Part shown: positions 26,829 to 35,285 of the stretch, piece after piece
Numbering within the stretch: the stretch's first letter is position 1
Layout of the letters: every line of letters starts with the position of its first letter
NCBI RefSeq assembly: GCF_014837145.1
Contig: NZ_JACYFS010000006.1
Coordinates: 1-64,000, forward strand
Length of the DNA stretch: 64,000 bases
DNA from: Chryseobacterium caseinilyticum
GTDB taxonomy: Bacteria; Bacteroidota; Bacteroidia; Flavobacteriales; Weeksellaceae
Reading direction: 5' to 3'
Made by a program: the position numbers and the translations under genes
Notes under the pieces: generated by a model
The model's database searches: none
What the model was told of the DNA's origin: nothing
Seen by the model: the letters and a program-made list of their open reading frames with translations, nothing else

Positions 26829-27854
26829 ATGAAAAGATGGTATCTCTATCCTTTTTCTTTGGGTTATAAGGCGGTAACCGGTTTGCGGAACACCTTCTAT
26901 GATCTGGGGATTTTAAAATCCACGAAATTCCGTACGCCGGTGATCAACGTCGGCAATCTTGCTGTGGGCGGAAGCGGAAAATCTCCGATGGTGATGTATC
27001 TTGCCAAAAGTCTTTCCAAACAGTACCGAACAGGTGTGCTGTCAAGAGGTTACGGGAGAATGACTAAAGGATACGGTATTACAAATTACGAGAGCAACTA
27101 CAAAACAGTAGGCGATGAGGCGATGCAGCTTTTCGAAAGGTTCAAAAACAGATTCGTTATTGCTGTTTCGGAAGAACGGGTTCCCGGCGCACAGAAAGTG
27201 ATTGAAGATATGGATCTTGATGTTTTGATTCTTGATGATGCACTTCAGCACAGAGCAATCAAGGCCGGATTTAATATTCTGATGACTGATTTTAATGATC
27301 CTTACTTTAAAGATCATCTGCTTCCTGCAGGGGATTTGAGAGAATCGAGAGCCGGAGCAAAACGTGCAGATATCATCATGGTAAGCAAATGTCCGGATGA
27401 ACTTACCGAGGAAACCAAGCAGTATTACATCTCAAGAATAAGGCCTGAGCGCGGACAGAAAGTGTTTTTCTCCTCAATCGGTTACGATGAAAATGTTTAC
27501 GGACGTGAAAAAATGCTTCCCGACAACAATTTGAATTACTATGATATTCTTCTGATCACAGGAATTGCCAATCCGAAACCATTGCTGAATCACCTGGCTA
27601 AATTTTCCCAACGTGTAAAGCATTTGAAATTCAGAGATCATCACAATTTCACAGATGCCGACATTAAAAATATTGTCGCTGAATACAAAAAACTGGGCGA
27701 GTACAAATTGATTTTAACAACAGAGAAAGATTTCGTCCGCCTAAAAACTTTCGATTATTTGAGAGATTTGGTTTATTACTGGCCAATTAATGTTGTCATC
27801 GATAAAAAAGAAGAGTTCAATCAGGAAATAATGAATTTTGTCAATAAAAAATAA
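26829..27854 (+). CDS. lpxK: Tetraacyldisaccharide 4'-kinase
   Basis: The 341-residue enzyme phosphorylates the lipid A precursor at the 4' position in the inner membrane. The Walker A-like motif NVGNLAVGGSGKSPMV lies near residues 40-55, with VLILDDALQHRAI near 134-146 (DDxxQH motif) and LPAGDLRES near 160, all typical of LpxK. The C-terminal ILTTEKDFVRL is also conserved. The strong promoter element almost touches the ATG, so the transcript may be leaderless. A terminator follows directly. Confidence 0.96.
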   Translation: MKRWYLYPFSLGYKAVTGLRNTFYDLGILKSTKFRTPVINVGNLAVGGSGKSPMVMYLAKSLSKQYRTGVLSRGYGRMTKGYGITNYESNYKTVGDEAMQLFERFKNRFVIAVSEERVPGAQKVIEDMDLDVLILDDALQHRAIKAGFNILMTDFNDPYFKDHLLPAGDLRESRAGAKRADIIMVSKCPDELTEETKQYYISRIRPERGQKVFFSSIGYDENVYGREKMLPDNNLNYYDILLITGIANPKPLLNHLAKFSQRVKHLKFRDHHNFTDADIKNIVAEYKKLGEYKLILTTEKDFVRLKTFDYLRDLVYYWPINVVIDKKEEFNQEIMNFVNKK

Positions 27855-27859
27855 AACTG

Positions 27860-27887
27860 ATCCGCAGCAACCGTTGCGGATTTTATT
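27860..27887 (+). terminator. Terminator of lpxK
   Basis: ATCCGCA pairs with TGCGGAT, followed by TTTATTTT. Confidence 0.8.
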
Positions 27888-27987
27888 TTGCTGAAATAGA
27901 AATCTTCAATCTTTCAAATTATGTTAAATCATCCATTTTCATTATTCAAATTATTTTTCAATGTTTAGATTTGTAAAAAAAATTAAG

Positions 27988-28503
27988 ATGAAGCAGTTAC
28001 TGACTTTTATGATGTTGAGTATTTTCACTTTGGGATGTTCTCAAAAAGCGCCGGACATTTCTAAAACAAAATTTTCTAAAGAGGCTTTAAATCAGAAACT
28101 GGAAGATGAAGATGGTAGAAGCACCACAATTCGGGAAATTTTAAATCAGCATAAAGGAAAAGTTTTGGTGATAGATTTTTGGGCAGGATGGTGCAGAGAT
28201 TGCCTGAAAGCAATGCCAAAAGCAAAGGAACTTGAAGAAAGTAATAAGGATATTGATTTTGTTTTCCTTTCTCTGGAAAAATCAAAAGAAGGTTTCGACA
28301 AAAGTCTCGAAAAACATGCAATGAAAGACAAAGAAAACTACTGGTTTTCCACAGGCTGGAAAAATGATTTCAACAATTACATCGAGCTGAATTGGATTCC
28401 GAGATATATGGTCATTGATCAGAAATCTGACATTGCAAAATACTACGCGATCTCTCCCGAGGATCCGGAAATTCAGAAAACAATTGATTCGCTTTCAAAA
28501 TAA
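27988..28503 (+). CDS. Thioredoxin-like lipoprotein
   Basis: The 171-residue protein has a lipoprotein signal (FTLGC, lipidated Cys near residue 17) and a TlpA/ResA-like thioredoxin fold. The active site is WAGWCRDCLKAMP (CxxC), with the cis-proline region in LNWIPRYMVID. It should reduce disulphides in the periplasm, membrane-anchored. The ATG at 27988 is preferred to one nine codons earlier because it starts the lipoprotein signal properly. It stands alone between lpxK and the sensor kinase, with its own terminator. Confidence 0.9.
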   Translation: MKQLLTFMMLSIFTLGCSQKAPDISKTKFSKEALNQKLEDEDGRSTTIREILNQHKGKVLVIDFWAGWCRDCLKAMPKAKELEESNKDIDFVFLSLEKSKEGFDKSLEKHAMKDKENYWFSTGWKNDFNNYIELNWIPRYMVIDQKSDIAKYYAISPEDPEIQKTIDSLSK

Positions 28504-28534
28504 AGTTGAGACAAAGGTTAATAATGATATAAAG

Positions 28535-28562
28535 TCATCTCTTTTAGGGATGATTTTTTTTT
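28535..28562 (+). terminator. Terminator of the thioredoxin-like gene
   Basis: TCATCTC pairs with GGGATGA (one T-G pair), followed by a long T run. Confidence 0.78.
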
Positions 28563-28606
28563 GTTTCTAATGATGAAATTTTCTCTAAATTTACTTAAAA
28601 CTAATC

Positions 28607-31405
28607 ATGATGAATCTCTTAAAAACATTGGGAGTTGTAACTCTTCTCTTTTTGAGTGGTTCTTTTTTTGCTCAAAATCATCACTTCATCCGGAATTTTA
28701 ATACAGAAAATTCTAATCTTGCTGATAACATTATTTATGATATCGAAGAAGATACAAAAGGCTTTCTATGGCTGGCAACAGAGAATGGACTGAGTCGTTT
28801 TGACGGTAAAAATTTCTTCAATTATACAGTGAAAAACGGTCTTCCGTCAAACGAAGTTCTGTCGGTAATTAAAGAAAAAAACGGCCGGATCTGGGCTAAC
28901 TGTTTCAAGCAGCCTCCTTCTTACTTTGATGAAAAAAATAACCGTTTTGTAACGGAAAAAAGTCCTGAGATAGAAGCTAAAAGCAACACGGTAATGTTGC
29001 ATTATTTTCCTTTGCGGGGCGGAATTGTTTTTTATGGTCAGCATTTTCATTTCTTTTATCTCAATGGGAAACTGCAAAGCATTCACAAGGATTTCTTTCC
29101 CATTTCAGTAGAAAATAGAGATAATTCTGCTGTAAATGTGGAAAGTCTTAATAAGCTTTTTCATGCCGACAGAAATATTTTATTCCGTTTTGCAAAGCAA
29201 AAAATTTATGTCTTCGATAATCTTGAGGGAAAAACGATAACTGAAATTTCAGCATTAAAAAATGATCCCCTTACAAGTCCGAAAAAGAAAATTATTTTTC
29301 CGGCGAAAATTCAGTGGAAGCGGTTTTATGAAAATCACCTTTTGATTAATACAATTGATAATCAATTGACTGTTATAGATTTGAAAACATTTTCAATCGT
29401 TAAGAAAATTAAATTTAAAGAAGCTTTTTCCAACGCTTTTATTGATCATTCGGGCAACATCTGGATTTCGGTTCCCAATGGAGGATTACAGCTTTATACT
29501 TCTTCAGCAATTCGAAAAATACATTTGGATAATATAAAGATGAATGAAAATTTCCTAAGCGTAGCAAGTGGTTCAAATGGAAATCTCTTTGCTGGAAATT
29601 ATTCGGGACAAATCATATCGGTGAGCAAAAGCGGACAAAAAGAATTGTTTGAACTGGAAAATGTGAAAGAGAGAATTCGCAAGATATTGTTTTTCAAAAA
29701 TGCTCCGCTTCTCATTTCAGATTACGGATATGCCTACAAATCTAAAAAGTTGGAAAAAATATTGGTCGGGGACGTTTCACAGTCTTTAAAAAACGGAATG
29801 AAACTGAATGACAGCATTGCAGTTTTGGGTTCTATCAACAGCTTAATCCGCTTAAATGTATTGACGAAAAAATACAGGTTTCTCAATTTCCCCGAAGAGA
29901 GAATCGGCAGTATTGATAAAATTTCTGAAAACGAACTGCTCATAACGTCCTCCAAAAGACTGTCGGTTTATAATGTAGAAAAAAACACGAGAAAAGATTT
30001 GTGGCAAAAACTGAATTTGGCAGAAGGAATTGTGAATGGAAATCTGTTTTTTGTGAGCAATTTATCGGGTGAAATTTCTGTTTTTAAGAATAGGAAATTA
30101 ATTAAAACCATTAAGAATTCTGAAAATTTACCCACAACAATCTCCAAAATTTTCACCCGTAAAAATAAACTGTGGATGGCAGGAAAAGACGGGTTGTACC
30201 AAATGATATTTAAGGAGAAAAATGGTGTTTTCAATTACAGAATTTTCAGAATTACCAAAAGTGACGGCCTTGCTTCGAACAGTATTTTTGATATCACAGA
30301 AAATGACAACAGCATTTGCGTAGCTACAGAAAATGGAATTTCAATTATTCCCGAAAATTACATTCCTGAAATTTTTGATATTAAGTCAGAAGTGATTTCA
30401 GTGAAAATCAACAACAAAAACACGACAATACTGGACGAATATTTACTGAAGAAAAATGAAAATAACATCAGCATTCTTCTTTCGGGAATTGAACTGTCAG
30501 GTCATACCAAAGCGATACAGTATTTGGAAAACAACCAAAAAAAATGGATTCCCGTCTCCGGTAACTCAATCAATTTACAACTAAAAGGAGGTACAACTGA
30601 ACTGTCGATTCGTGCCGTGGACACCAATAACAACGCCGGAAAGACGATCAAAAAAATCACTTTTCATGTTGCAATTCCTTTCTATGAGAAGGTTTGGTTC
30701 TGGATTATTGTCAGCGGGCTTTTCTTCGGAGGAATTTTTGCACTTTATGGAAGATGGCGTTTTCTGAAGCAAAAAGAATTTTACCATCATCAATCTGACT
30801 TAGATAATCAGCGAAGTAAAATTACGGCCGATTTGCATGACGATTTGGGTGCGACGCTCAGCAGTTTGCAGATCAACAGTGCCATTGCCCAAAAATTACT
30901 GGAAAAAGATATTCCACAGACACAGAAAATTCTTCAGAAAATTGAATCTCAGGCAAAACACATTTCAGAAAACATAGGCGATATCATCTGGAGTTTAAAA
31001 CCGGGTAAAAATGAATTTATGTCTTTGAGCACAAGAATTATCAATTCAGCCAATGAAATTTTAGGCCATACCGAAATTCCTTTTGAAATTAAAATAAATC
31101 CCGAAATCGACACTGAAATTACCGACTTTACGATGCGGAAAAATCTGGTTCTTATTTGCAAAGAAGCGTTGAATAATATCGCAAAATACAGCCAGGCAAC
31201 AGAGGTATCTTTAAATTTAAATAAATCTGAAACCCATTACATTTTAGAAATTTCAGATAATGGAACGGGTTTTAATCCTGAGGAAAAGAAAGGAAACGGA
31301 TTACATAATATGAAAAAACGGACACACGAAATGAATGGGCAATTTGAAATTTGCAGTGACACTGGAACCTGCATCAAAATTACCATCCCTACAATTAGGG
31401 ATTGA
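28607..31405 (+). CDS. Sensor histidine kinase with periplasmic propeller domain
   Basis: The 932-residue protein has a signal peptide (ending FFAQ) and a long periplasmic region with two-component-regulator propeller repeats, for example DIEEDTKGFLWLATENGLSRFDGK near 45-68. A Y_Y_Y-like domain lies near 600-685, with one membrane helix near 695-715. The cytoplasmic part has a HisKA_3 dimerisation domain with the phospho-acceptor His at about 744 (ADLHDDLGATLSSLQ) and a HATPase_c domain (EALNNIAKYSQA, ISDNGTGFNPEEKKGNGLHNM). It pairs with the LuxR-type regulator at 31503. The last codons of the gene contain a palindrome that I read as that regulator's own operator. Confidence 0.95.
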   Translation: MMNLLKTLGVVTLLFLSGSFFAQNHHFIRNFNTENSNLADNIIYDIEEDTKGFLWLATENGLSRFDGKNFFNYTVKNGLPSNEVLSVIKEKNGRIWANCFKQPPSYFDEKNNRFVTEKSPEIEAKSNTVMLHYFPLRGGIVFYGQHFHFFYLNGKLQSIHKDFFPISVENRDNSAVNVESLNKLFHADRNILFRFAKQKIYVFDNLEGKTITEISALKNDPLTSPKKKIIFPAKIQWKRFYENHLLINTIDNQLTVIDLKTFSIVKKIKFKEAFSNAFIDHSGNIWISVPNGGLQLYTSSAIRKIHLDNIKMNENFLSVASGSNGNLFAGNYSGQIISVSKSGQKELFELENVKERIRKILFFKNAPLLISDYGYAYKSKKLEKILVGDVSQSLKNGMKLNDSIAVLGSINSLIRLNVLTKKYRFLNFPEERIGSIDKISENELLITSSKRLSVYNVEKNTRKDLWQKLNLAEGIVNGNLFFVSNLSGEISVFKNRKLIKTIKNSENLPTTISKIFTRKNKLWMAGKDGLYQMIFKEKNGVFNYRIFRITKSDGLASNSIFDITENDNSICVATENGISIIPENYIPEIFDIKSEVISVKINNKNTTILDEYLLKKNENNISILLSGIELSGHTKAIQYLENNQKKWIPVSGNSINLQLKGGTTELSIRAVDTNNNAGKTIKKITFHVAIPFYEKVWFWIIVSGLFFGGIFALYGRWRFLKQKEFYHHQSDLDNQRSKITADLHDDLGATLSSLQINSAIAQKLLEKDIPQTQKILQKIESQAKHISENIGDIIWSLKPGKNEFMSLSTRIINSANEILGHTEIPFEIKINPEIDTEITDFTMRKNLVLICKEALNNIAKYSQATEVSLNLNKSETHYILEISDNGTGFNPEEKKGNGLHNMKKRTHEMNGQFEICSDTGTCIKITIPTIRD
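31385..31402. promoter_or_regulatory. Candidate response-regulator operator, site 1 (autoregulation)
   Basis: ATCCCTACAATTAGGGAT, arms ATCCCTA/TAGGGAT, sits inside the last codons of the kinase gene, ending one base before its stop. Its centre (31393.5) is 35.5 bp upstream of the TTTG of the -7 element at 31425-31432. Confidence 0.7.
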
Positions 31406-31424
31406 GAAATCGTGTTTTTACGGA

Positions 31425-31432
31425 TAACTTTG
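31425..31432 (+). promoter_or_regulatory. -7 element of the response regulator gene
   Basis: TAACTTTG matches TAnnTTTG exactly. The predicted start near 31438 leaves a leader of about 65 nt. Confidence 0.62.
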
Positions 31433-31502
31433 TACAAGAAAACTAATAACCATTTTTTTTAAATCGTGAAGGTTTATTAATAAGTATTTTCACACCAAAA
31501 CC

Positions 31503-32123
31503 ATGATTAGAATATTCGCATACGACGACAGCCCGGAGCGGTTGCAGAGTTTGAAAGCACTGATTTCCCTAAGCGATAATCTGTTGTATATCGGCGATGC
31601 AGAATGTTGCGAAAACGTTTTGGCTGAAATGACGATGTATTCTCCCGACGTCGTTTTAATGGACATCAATATGCCCAAAGTTGACGGAATTGAAGGTTTA
31701 AAAAGAATAAAATCTAAATTCCCTCAAATTAAAGTATTGATTCAGACGGCTTTTGATGACAGTGATAAAGTTTTTAAAGCCATCTCAAACGGCGCAAGTG
31801 GTTATATTTTAAAATCAGACCATCCAACGAGAATTTTACAGGCAATAGAAGAAGTTTACGAAGGCGGAGCATCGATGAATCCGGCAATTGCCAAAAAAGT
31901 AATGGAATATTTTCTCCCGAAAAAAACCGAAGAAAATCTCACTCCAAAAGAAAGAGAAGTGTTGAAATTTCTGTCCGAGGGCTTAAGCTACAAAATGGTC
32001 GCAGATAGGCTTGGCGTAAGTTATTCTACCATCAACACGCATACTAAACATATTTACGAAAAATTACATATTTCGTCGCTTGGTGAAGCGATTTCCTGGT
32101 ATTATAAAAATAATCTGAGCTAA
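31503..32123 (+). CDS. LuxR/NarL-type response regulator
   Basis: The 206-residue protein has an N-terminal receiver domain with acidic pocket YDDS (Asp 8-9), phospho-acceptor Asp 54 in VVLMDINMP, Thr in QTAF and Lys in ILKSD. The C-terminal LuxR-type helix-turn-helix starts at LTPKEREVLKFLSEGLS, near 140, with recognition helix VSYSTINTHTKHIYEKL. It is the cognate partner of the kinase just upstream. The two genes are separated by 97 bp holding a separate promoter, so the regulator can be expressed independently. NarL-type regulators bind as dimers to inverted repeats, which fits the TCCCT-n6-AGGGA palindromes. Confidence 0.94.
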   Translation: MIRIFAYDDSPERLQSLKALISLSDNLLYIGDAECCENVLAEMTMYSPDVVLMDINMPKVDGIEGLKRIKSKFPQIKVLIQTAFDDSDKVFKAISNGASGYILKSDHPTRILQAIEEVYEGGASMNPAIAKKVMEYFLPKKTEENLTPKEREVLKFLSEGLSYKMVADRLGVSYSTINTHTKHIYEKLHISSLGEAISWYYKNNLS

Positions 32124-32149
32124 GTTTTCAATGCTTTAAATGTACCTGG

Positions 32150-32167
32150 ATCCCTTTAATTAGGGAT
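32150..32167. promoter_or_regulatory. Candidate response-regulator operator, site 2
   Basis: ATCCCTTTAATTAGGGAT, centre 32158.5, lies 35.5 bp upstream of the TTTG at 32194-32197 (AAAATTTG), in front of the outer-membrane gene at 32227. Confidence 0.72.
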
Positions 32168-32189
32168 TTTTTTGTGTAAAAATAATTTC

Positions 32190-32197
32190 AAAATTTG
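32190..32197 (+). promoter_or_regulatory. Weak -7 element of the gene at 32227
   Basis: AAAATTTG keeps TTTG but lacks the TA, which fits a promoter needing an activator. Confidence 0.5.
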
Positions 32198-32226
32198 CTG
32201 AAATGTTTTATTAAAAATCAATTACA

Positions 32227-33990
32227 ATGAAAAAATTATTTACACTGTTTATTTGCTTGTTGACTGCCAGCATCTATTCTCAAGAGCAGAAACCAGTTTT
32301 GCGGGACGGTTATGGAATCTATTTCGGAGCAGGAACATTAATAACAGGTTCTGATATGAAAACCAATAATAATATGGGAAACCTTACCACGTTTAAAGTC
32401 GGCGGCTTTGTCCCGCTATTTGATTTTGGGAGCAGAAACACATTCGGTTTAAATGCAGGTGTTACTTATTTTACAGGAAATAGAGACTACGGCCTTGGTG
32501 CTTACCAACCTTACAATATCACAGGACAAACTGGTTTACCGAATATTGCAGCAAAAGGTTCAGGAAGCCCAAGGCAGGCAGGTTTTAAGACTGAAGCCGG
32601 TGCACAGGCTAATCTTAATTTTGGTCGTTATACCTTGTCACCCGTTTTAAATTTGGCATACATCAACTTAAAACAAAAAGAATTTTCTGTGGTTCAGAGT
32701 AGCGCTGTGAATGGGCAAAATTATGATTATGATTTGTACCGACAGGCAGAGAATAAAACTTCGGGAATAGGCGCAGTTGCGGGAATCAGTCACCGTTACC
32801 GGTTTGGAAGAGATTGGCGATTCAGTATTTATGCAGAAACCCATTACCACTTCGGTCCGTCGATAACTACAGAATCTTCAGCAATATTACCGTCAGGCGT
32901 AGCAAATGCACAGGGGAATTATAATCTGAATCAGATCAATTCTGCTACAAGAACAGTACAGACTAAAAACACAAAATTCAATGCTTTTGGAGCAAGTATT
33001 GGTTTTGGGATTGAATTGGGAGGTAGAAGTACATCCCGCATCAAACAACCCATTATTGATAAGTGGCATAACCCACGAACAGGACTGATCCCACAACGAC
33101 AACATTCCAGAATTTTCTGTTATGATGGTAAAAAACAGGTAAATTATTATGATTTCAAAGGTGATCTTATGCACATTGTTCTTTCCAGTGAACTTTGTGA
33201 TATGAATACTTGGCCAATTGCCGGAGTAGAAGGTGATTTACATGTGGTAACTAATTCTCCTACAAAAAACTGGAACGGGTTTTTAGAAAATCTTTTCGCA
33301 ACACCCAAAGATTATCAGGTGATTCCTTCTGTTGAAGGTTTTGTTAAAAAATTAAACAAAAACACAGATTTAAATACCTCAATTGTTGAGGATAAAGGTG
33401 AAAAATATCTGAAGATAGTAAAATGGGATGGAAAAGAAAGCCAGACAGTCTTTTCACCAATAGTTGATGATTCACCAGTCGGAATTCTTTTAGGTTATAA
33501 ATATTCATGCCGTGGAAATTGCAAAACTGGCTGCGGAATAAACAATGGACATTGTGTGCCATGCAACAATTTATTAGGTTCGTATTGTAATGTGGTGAAA
33601 CAGGGTGATTATAGTTTCTATTTAGAATATCCTGCAATTTGGATTGATTCTTTTGCTGTAGATACTGAAACTCCTTATGGAAATACTAAAAACCCCAAAC
33701 TGAATGATTTTATAAAAAGCCTTTTCCCTATGAATTATAAAATAACCGATTTGGGAGTAATTACAGAAAACAGTAACAAGTATTTATCTGTCATAGTTTC
33801 TGACGGTAAAAAACAAATGGTTTTACTCAATAAAATTATTGGAGAAAAAACCACTTCAGGCTGGATCGGATATTATAACGCAAACCTTCCATTAAACACA
33901 AAAAGCAATAATCTTTTATCAGAATTTTCGAAATTGAAAAAAGATGATCACAATTATTCTGGACACGTTATGTTGCTAAAAACTGATTAA
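32227..33990 (+). CDS. Outer-membrane beta-barrel protein with duplicated C-terminal module
   Basis: The 587-residue product has a signal peptide (ending SIYSQ), a beta-barrel-like N-terminal half (about 25-275, rich in alternating strands such as SIYAETHYHFGPS) and a C-terminal half of unknown family. Within the latter, FVKKLNK...GEKYLKIVKWDGKE (about 355-405) and FIKSLFP...SNKYLSVIVSDGKK (about 495-535) look like two copies of one module. Between them is a Cys-rich linker (CRGNCKTGCGINNGHCVPC). Function unknown. Its promoter carries operator site 2, so it is a likely target of the adjacent two-component system. Confidence 0.75.
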   Translation: MKKLFTLFICLLTASIYSQEQKPVLRDGYGIYFGAGTLITGSDMKTNNNMGNLTTFKVGGFVPLFDFGSRNTFGLNAGVTYFTGNRDYGLGAYQPYNITGQTGLPNIAAKGSGSPRQAGFKTEAGAQANLNFGRYTLSPVLNLAYINLKQKEFSVVQSSAVNGQNYDYDLYRQAENKTSGIGAVAGISHRYRFGRDWRFSIYAETHYHFGPSITTESSAILPSGVANAQGNYNLNQINSATRTVQTKNTKFNAFGASIGFGIELGGRSTSRIKQPIIDKWHNPRTGLIPQRQHSRIFCYDGKKQVNYYDFKGDLMHIVLSSELCDMNTWPIAGVEGDLHVVTNSPTKNWNGFLENLFATPKDYQVIPSVEGFVKKLNKNTDLNTSIVEDKGEKYLKIVKWDGKESQTVFSPIVDDSPVGILLGYKYSCRGNCKTGCGINNGHCVPCNNLLGSYCNVVKQGDYSFYLEYPAIWIDSFAVDTETPYGNTKNPKLNDFIKSLFPMNYKITDLGVITENSNKYLSVIVSDGKKQMVLLNKIIGEKTTSGWIGYYNANLPLNTKSNNLLSEFSKLKKDDHNYSGHVMLLKTD

Positions 33991-34021
33991 TTCACCATTG
34001 AGCTTATTTACAAATCTTTAC

Positions 34022-34052
34022 AATCCAGCTGATATTTTCAGTTGGATTTTTT
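34022..34052 (+). terminator. Terminator after the gene at 32227
   Basis: AATCCAGCTGA pairs with TCAGTTGGATT around a 5-nt loop, then six T. Confidence 0.85.
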
Positions 34053-34069
34053 ATGCTGTGTGTAAATAG

Positions 34070-34195
34070 TTTGGGCGCCTTTTCCGCCCTCCATTCCCGC
34101 TGTCATTGCGAGGAACAAAGCAATCTTTTCGGTAGGGCTATTTTGGCCCTCGCAACGACGAGCTCCATTCAGGTCGGGGAGCGCGCAATTCTCTG
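34070..34195 (+). repeat. Dispersed intergenic element, copy B, with an inserted palindrome
   Basis: Ends as in copies A and C (TTTGGGCGCC, CCGCCCTCCATTCCCGCT; GAGCTCCATTCAGGTCGGGG). The middle is replaced by a segment beginning TGTCATTGCGAGGAAC and ending CCCTCGCAACGACG, which is nearly an inverted copy of itself. The 365-bp gap 33991-34355 holds this, a terminator and the operator/promoter of the next gene. Confidence 0.75.
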
Positions 34196-34285
34196 TGGAA
34201 AAATTAAGTTTTAAACAAGCATAATTTCAGAAATATAAAGCCTTCTTTTATCCAAATCATTCTTGAAACCCTTTCAAAACTTCAC

Positions 34286-34301
34286 TCCCTACAATTAGGG
34301 A
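34286..34301. promoter_or_regulatory. Candidate response-regulator operator, site 3
   Basis: TCCCTACAATTAGGGA, centre 34293.5, lies 35.5 bp upstream of the TTTG at 34329-34332. The sequence stays similar to site 2 for about 50 bp downstream. Confidence 0.72.
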
Positions 34302-34324
34302 TTTTTTTGTGTTAAAAAAATCTT

Positions 34325-34332
34325 AAAATTTG
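34325..34332 (+). promoter_or_regulatory. Weak -7 element of the gene at 34356
   Basis: AAAATTTG, identical to the one at 32190-32197 and at the same distance from its palindrome. Confidence 0.5.
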
Positions 34333-34355
34333 TGGAAACATTTAAACTGAATACA

Positions 34356-35282
34356 ATGAAAAAGTATAGCTTATTTTTTACAGGAATTATATTTTCCGTC
34401 ATGTCTCTGCAATGTACCAACAAAGAGATGACTATAGATGAAAGTTTTGCGCCACCATCAGCAGAACGATTGAATGCACTGTTTGATCAGGGCGTAACCA
34501 ACGAGAAAGCTTTTGCCCATTTTGATTCGTCACTTACCAATTATATTTATACAACCGCTCGCGGCACGACCGTAAAAGTAAACGGAACCTGCCTCAGGTT
34601 AAATGGTGCACCAATTACGGGAACCGTAATTCTGGAATTTGTAGAAATTTACGACAGAGCAAAAATGATGGCATCCAACAAGCCTACAATGGGGAAAAAA
34701 GTTTCCGGCGAACAGGAAATGCTTTTGTCCGGCGGAGAATTTTACATTAACATCAAAAAAGATGGAAATACACTCACCACAACCTGCCCGATTGTCGTAG
34801 AAACTTCAACTGCGAATTCAGGCGGAACAGTTGCAGGTATGCAGGCTTTCAACGGAGTTATTGCCAACAGTGCGCTCACATGGGAACCAACCACAAGCTG
34901 GGATGTAGTTACAAATGTGCAAACGAATCCCAACAAGTATGTGATGGCTCTTCCAGGATTCGGATGGTTCAACTGCGATAAATTTTCAAATTATCCTGAG
35001 CCAAAAACTACCATTACGGCAAACGTTCCGGCGGGATATGGCAGTGCTTCACAGGTTTTTATTCTGGCTAAAAATATTCCGAACGCATTAGGAACTACAG
35101 CAGGAAAATTTCCTGTAGGAATGCAGTGTTATCTGATTTTCGTCTCAGAAAGTAACGGAAACTTTATGTGGATTATCAAAGAACAGACCCTTGCAGCTAG
35201 TCATACCATCTATTTCGATCTGAAAGATGCCAAAATGGGTAAAAGTGCAGATTTCGTAAGCAATATTTCACAATTAAACTAA
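34356..35282 (+). CDS. Exported lipoprotein of unknown function
   Basis: From the ATG at 34356 the 308-residue protein has a lipoprotein signal ending SLQC (Cys near residue 21) and a mature domain with beta-rich segments. These include CLRLNGAPITGTVILEFVEIYDRAKMM near 80-105 and VAGMQAFNGVIANSALTW near 160-180, the region around LEFVEIYD resembling OM-linked surface domains seen in Bacteroidetes. The frame could start at a GTG eight codons earlier, but the ATG fits the signal. It is first in a run with the OmpA-like gene (4-bp gap) and the propeller lipoprotein. Its promoter holds operator site 3. Confidence 0.8.
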   Translation: MKKYSLFFTGIIFSVMSLQCTNKEMTIDESFAPPSAERLNALFDQGVTNEKAFAHFDSSLTNYIYTTARGTTVKVNGTCLRLNGAPITGTVILEFVEIYDRAKMMASNKPTMGKKVSGEQEMLLSGGEFYINIKKDGNTLTTTCPIVVETSTANSGGTVAGMQAFNGVIANSALTWEPTTSWDVVTNVQTNPNKYVMALPGFGWFNCDKFSNYPEPKTTITANVPAGYGSASQVFILAKNIPNALGTTAGKFPVGMQCYLIFVSESNGNFMWIIKEQTLAASHTIYFDLKDAKMGKSADFVSNISQLN

Positions 35283-35285
35283 TAA

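Noticed and set aside
27961..27987. Alternative upstream start of the thioredoxin-like lipoprotein
   Set aside because: It would put basic residues and a longer n-region before a signal that is complete from the ATG at 27988.
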